Assembly: GCA_947179485.1 (NCBI GenBank)
Contig: OX359250.1
Location: forward strand, 47,899,450-47,963,449
Direction: 5' to 3'
DNA from: Allacma fusca
Taxonomy: Eukaryota; Arthropoda; Collembola; Symphypleona; Sminthuridae
DNA: 64,000 nt
The translations under genes were made by a program, and so were the position numbers. Shown here one piece after another: positions 60,405-64,000 of the stretch (its first letter is position 1; each line of letters opens with the position of its first letter). Below the pieces are notes generated by a model that was not told the DNA's origin, did no database searches, and saw only the letters and a list, made by a program, of their open reading frames with translations.

Positions 60405-62115
60405 TTTGTTTTTAAGTATGTGTGTGTATGTATGTATGTAAGTTGTGCTGTAATTTGTCCTTTTAGTATTGTATTGTACTTTGGTGAAAAGTACAAAAGT
60501 AGTACAACTAAGATATTGTTTTGTACTCCGAGTTTTGTTTTTGTTTTGTACTTCTATCAGATTGTTTTTGTTTTTGTACAATCTGTATTGTATTGTTCTA
60601 AGGTTCTAGAAGACGCTAGAAATTTGCTAAAGTGATAGTTGTATCTGAGTTCAAGAGCACGTAGGAATTGATTTGTGCAACTTTAGTTGTTTAAAAATTA
60701 CATGAAAGATCAAAAAACCAGCCATTGACTAATCTCCCATATGAGATGCATTGAATCTGTTGACGGTCGAATTTTGAAGGGTGCAATTCTGTGGCACCAA
60801 CCTATTTGTGAATAATCCCTGTAATAACCGCATTGTAATTTCCAGAAGAACATAATTTATTAAACAATATTCACTACCATTGCTTAAAATTAGAATGGAT
60901 AGAGTAGACGCGTGGGCTCTGTATATCTATATTTTCAGTTGGATCAGCCGTTGGATTTTACCACCTATTTCCTCGATGTAGAAATGTCCCCTATGCGTGG
61001 ACTACATTTACAAATCGCATAGTTCGTTTGTTAGACTAGGTCTTTTGTCTTTGTTGTCTACCCGCGAACTCAGACTAGATTTATCCAGGTCAACATTTAA
61101 ACCATACGGTTAGCCAATTTTATTGATCAGTACCGATTCATTGGTATCATATCTGATGCCATTGAATTGTCATTAGCCAGTGTTGATTTAATTCATGACC
61201 TTTTTCATGACATCTTACTAATCCACATTAAATGTAACCTACAACTAGTACATCTTATCGGTGGCGTCTAATAATCAATATAATAATAATAGGGTTTTAT
61301 TCGTTGATATAGTGGCCTCAGCAGTTACAACCTTTAATAATCAATATGGTGACAGTCAAAGTCATGTGACTATTAGTGCCACAATATGTTCAATCTGAGG
61401 TTGTGTGACTATTAGTGACACGGGAAGGTCAATCTGAGGTCATGTGATTATTAGTGACACAGTAAGGTCATGTGACCTCAGATTGACTTTATTGGGTCAG
61501 CAATAGTCTCATGACAGATTACGGTTTTAAGGGGCGCATGACCTGTAATGAAGCTTGGTGAGTAACTAGTAGTAAATCACCTATGATTGACTTTATTGGC
61601 GCATTAATGGTCACATGACAATAGAATGACCGACTCAATGTAAGTAAATATTTTATATGGGCGATAGTAGGTGAATCTATCGATAATTAGTCAATGCCCA
61701 GTTTTGTGCTTTGACGTGTTTTTTTAGGATTCCAATTACACAAATCAATTCCTATGTACTATAAAAATATATTACAACAATCAGTTTAGTAAATTTCTAG
61801 CGTCTTCTAGAACCTTGAAACAATACAATTTGGATTGTATTGTTTTTTTCAATTCCTCTTTTGTTTTTGTTTTAGTTTTATATCTCGAAAATGGATATTG
61901 TTTGTTTAGTTTTGTACCAAAGACAAAAACAATACAAAAGTACAAACTAAACGAGTACAATATTACAGCACTATATGTATGTATGTGTGTGTATATATGT
62001 ATGTAAGTATGTGTGTGTATGTATGTATGTATGTAAGCATGTATGTGTGTGTATGTATGTATATGTAAGTATGTGTATGTATGTATGTATGTATGTAAGT
62101 ATGTGTGTATGTATG
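60405..62115. repeat. 1.7-kb foldback element ending in (TATG)n
   Basis: The left arm (60410-60690) and right arm (61735-62115) are inverted relatives. Both carry a TATG run at the outer edge, then TTGTATTGTTT...TTTTGTTTTTG words, then TTCTAGAAGACGCTAGAAAT or its complement, and GGAATTGATTTGTG. The middle (60690-61735) holds repeats of GTGACTATTAGTGACAC, GGTCATGTGACCTCAG and GGTCAATCTGAGGT. No coding sequence; the frames at 61781-62140 are microsatellite translations. Confidence 0.65.
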
Positions 62116-62204
62116 TGCACGCGTTTTTAATCATCATCAATAATTATGATAGCATGTTAATTTGAATAACTAAGGTGATTAACGTTGAATGAATATGGGA
62201 CAAA

Positions 62205-62375
62205 AAGCTTTGGGTAGAAATTCGGACTAGCAATTTAATCAGCAGCCAAGCGACTTCTAGCATTCCCTACTTTATCGGGCCTTCGTCAATTTTCTCGTAG
62301 TAGCTTCGCAAACCTGATATTAATATTTCTAGTGTCTTCGAGAAATGGATTTTCACCTCGTGCAAGTATCTTGTA
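62205..62375 (-). pseudogene. Minus-strand relative of the 62382 coding fragment
   Basis: Read on the minus strand: TRYLHEVKIHFSKTLEILIS, GLRSYYEKIDEGPIK, a stop (complement at 62267-62269), then GMLEVAWLLIKLL. This parallels the + strand frame at 62382-62606 residue by residue (TRYLHEVKIHLSKTPELLQM, DVRSYCEKNDEGSIKYG, TLEEAWLLTKLPF), with the stop where the other has Y. The two copies are head to head with about 70 bases between, so their transcripts could pair. The family is unknown. Confidence 0.45.
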
Positions 62376-62381
62376 TTTGCG

Positions 62382-62606
62382 TTGACGCTAGAGAATTTCT
62401 CAATAATCTATTATGCAATGAAGTTCAAGAATTTTTCTAACGACAGCGTTACTACAAGATACTTGCACGAAGTGAAAATCCATTTGTCGAAGACACCGGA
62501 ACTGTTACAAATGGATGTCAGAAGCTACTGCGAGAAAAACGACGAAGGTTCGATCAAATATGGAACGCTGGAAGAAGCTTGGCTGTTAACTAAATTGCCA
62601 TTTTGA
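62382..62606 (+). CDS. Short coding fragment, one arm of an inverted gene duplication
   Basis: Open from about 62382 to a stop at 62604-62606, ending SIKYGTLEEAWLLTKLPF. The last 50 residues (from TRYLHEVKIHLSK) have a clear protein-level counterpart on the minus strand at 62205-62375. Most differences keep the same or similar residues, which suggests it was coding when duplicated. The first 24 residues fall in the unpaired centre and may not be native. Codon use is less AT-biased than in the array. I recognise no domain. It may be the 3' exon of a longer gene whose other exons are not in the window. Confidence 0.4.
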   Translation: MTLENFSIIYYAMKFKNFSNDSVTTRYLHEVKIHLSKTPELLQMDVRSYCEKNDEGSIKYGTLEEAWLLTKLPF

Positions 62607-62928
62607 CCTTCCGCCCAGGGCTTTTTTTGTTTTGTTTTCAGGATTAGATTTAGATTTATGCAAAATGTATGTAAATGTATATTACTCGTTCCTATTTAGC
62701 AAATACTCCTAGTTCATCTAAAGGATTCGTCATGGACAGCCTACCGGAATTAAAGTAAGGGAATAATTCATTATTTAGTTTCAGTGATATATACGTTGGT
62801 CCTTTTGTTCTATCCTATCTCTTTTTACATGTTTTCAGCTGCATATTCTTTGTAACTAAAATGTACTTGCATAGGTTGGAAATTTGTGCAATTGTTGTGA
62901 AAATGTTGCAAATTTAAATCCAATGAAA
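62607..62928. other. Spacer, nothing recognised
   Basis: AT-rich with T-runs, no repeat of the array and no motif copy. No gene seen. Confidence 0.6.
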
Positions 62929-63500
62929 TTATCGTTTTCACTTATTCCGCACAGCGCAGGAATCTCTTGGAGAAAACCTCCACCGAGTTCAGAGAGCCTT
63001 TTGTAGAAACCTATTCCGCACCGAGCAAGTGTCTGTTTGGGACTCGCTTCAAATGAGGTGGGACTCGAAGAGACTAATTGCACAAAGTGGAAGGGTTTCC
63101 TGAGGACTTAATGAACATAGTGGAGTATAACTCCATAGGATTTATTGTGCACGGTGGAGAGGTGTCCAAAAACTTACTGTCTTGGTTAGATTCATGTATT
63201 AATGCTCATGCTTTAGACTTGCATATGTGGAATACTGGATGTAAATTTTATCTCCGATAAAATCATCGTTTTCGCTTATTCCGCACAGCGCAGGAATCTC
63301 TTGGAGAAAACCTCCACCGAGTTCAGAGAGCCTTTTGTAGAAACCTATTCCGCACCGAGCAAGTGTCTTTTTGGGACTCGCTTCAAATGAGGTGGGACTC
63401 GAAGAGACTAATTGCGCAAAGTGGAAGGGTTTCCTGAGGACTTAATGAACATAGTGGAGTATAACTCCGTAGGATTTATTGTGCACTGTGGAGAGGTGTC
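62929..63500. repeat. Direct duplication, 240-base copies spaced 332 bases
   Basis: 62929-63168 and 63261-63500 are almost identical (GCACAGCGCAGGAATCTCTT ... GGTTTCCTGAGGACTTAATG). Only a few differences are visible, for example GTCTGTTT/GTCTTTTT, TTGCACAAA/TTGCGCAAA and CTCCATAGG/CTCCGTAGG. The 92 bases between are unique. The minus strand is open through both copies (LARCGIGFYKRLSELGGGFL), but no protein is recognised. The high identity makes this one of the youngest events in the window. Confidence 0.8.
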
Positions 63501-63650
63501 TACAGATATATCGAATACATTGGATTTTTGCTGAATGGGAGGGGTGTATGCACATGATAAATAATAAATGCAAGTTAGAAATATTATTTACATAAATCAG
63601 TTTAATACTTTAGAAAAATAATTTATACAAACCTGAGATTATGAATTTAA

Positions 63651-64000
63651 TCATTTAAGATTTTCATAATTATTTAACTGGTTTTCGATGCGTTCAATGA
63701 GCTCGATATCAGCCTGCTTTTCTTTTCTGATATCTTGTAGAACACTTTGAACGTTGGTAATCTGGTCCAATTCGACAAAATCCAATTCCTCGAGGAACGC
63801 AAAGGCGTCTTCGAGTGACAGATCCTCGTTGGTTGAATCAATGCCGTGGTTGTAGTCAATCACTGTTGATGTCTCAACTGGAGGGTTCTCAACTGGGGGG
63901 TTCTCAACTGGTGGGTTCTCAACTGATGGGTTCTCGATCGCATTTTCTGGGGACACTGTATCCTCGTCTAGAGTTATAACCTCGGGTGACCTCGGTGGTT
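63651..64000 (-). CDS. 3' end of a host gene: acidic protein with VENPP repeat
   Basis: The minus-strand frame is open from the window edge (64000) to a TGA just before 63651, so only the C-terminal 115 or so residues are present. It reads PPRSPEVITLDEDTVSPENA, then a tandem ENPPV repeat (four to five units, 63850-63940), an acidic stretch (TNEDLSLEDAFAFLEELDFV), and a charged helix likely to form a coiled coil (SVLQDIRKEKQADIELIERI, ENQLNNYENLK). A polyadenylation signal for this strand lies at 63475-63480, inside the direct duplication. Codon use is balanced and unlike the surrounding DNA, which supports a real gene. A proline/acid-rich tail suggests a nuclear or scaffold protein, but nothing identifies the family. 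Confidence 0.6.
   Translation of the reverse strand, partial: PPRSPEVITLDEDTVSPENAIENPSVENPPVENPPVENPPVETSTVIDYNHGIDSTNEDLSLEDAFAFLEELDFVELDQITNVQSVLQDIRKEKQADIELIERIENQLNNYENLK

Noticed and set aside
61781-62140. Frame of 119 codons rich in Y, T, H and I
   Set aside because: It is a translation of the TATG microsatellite and the foldback arm.

Overview
The window looks like gene-poor, AT-rich nuclear DNA of an invertebrate, most likely an arthropod. This is inferred from the mobile elements: a pogo/Tigger-type transposase, a Jockey-like LINE, a DUF4806 gene, a PIF/Harbinger remnant, a tRNA-derived SINE and many short hAT-type elements. No conserved host gene identifies the species. There is one 200-base assembly gap (27660-27859).

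Layout. 0.1-1.7 kb: decayed pogo-like transposase (+). 2.0-3.8 kb: LINE ORF2 remnant (-). 4.7-59.3 kb: one long, very old and diverged repeat array in which recognisable blocks of 40-150 bases recur every few kb. It has two flavours: type I (about 4.7-26 kb and 48.4-59.5 kb) and type II (about 28.3-46.2 kb). Through this array, almost always on the + strand, runs a short core ACGCC(A/G), usually preceded by an AT-rich stretch with AAATATTT and by TT(C/T/G)(G/C/A). This is the most puzzling signal in the window.

Younger elements are inserted into the array. Six have hAT-type ends and perfect 8-base target duplications (7.8, 15.7, 16.6, 40.0, 44.5 and 53.0 kb). One is PIF/Harbinger with a TTA duplication (17.6 kb). 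One is a 4.3-kb element (10.9-15.1 kb) that carries a six-exon DUF4806 gene and a partner gene. There is a SINE at 49.9 kb, and several inverted-repeat or foldback elements (13.2, 30.1, 32, 42.6 and 60.4 kb). Many of the short elements have interiors built almost wholly from degenerate copies of one short, family-specific word.

Right end. From 59.5 kb the array stops. There follow small palindromes, a tandem repeat, a 1.7-kb foldback element, a head-to-head pair of related coding fragments (62.2-62.6 kb), a 332-base direct duplication, and the 3' end of what is probably a genuine host gene on the minus strand (63651 to the window edge) with a VENPP repeat.

Apart from that last gene I see no convincing intact host gene. 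Many open frames of 60-120 codons occur, but in DNA this AT-rich that number is expected by chance. Candidate exons in the array are therefore given low confidence.
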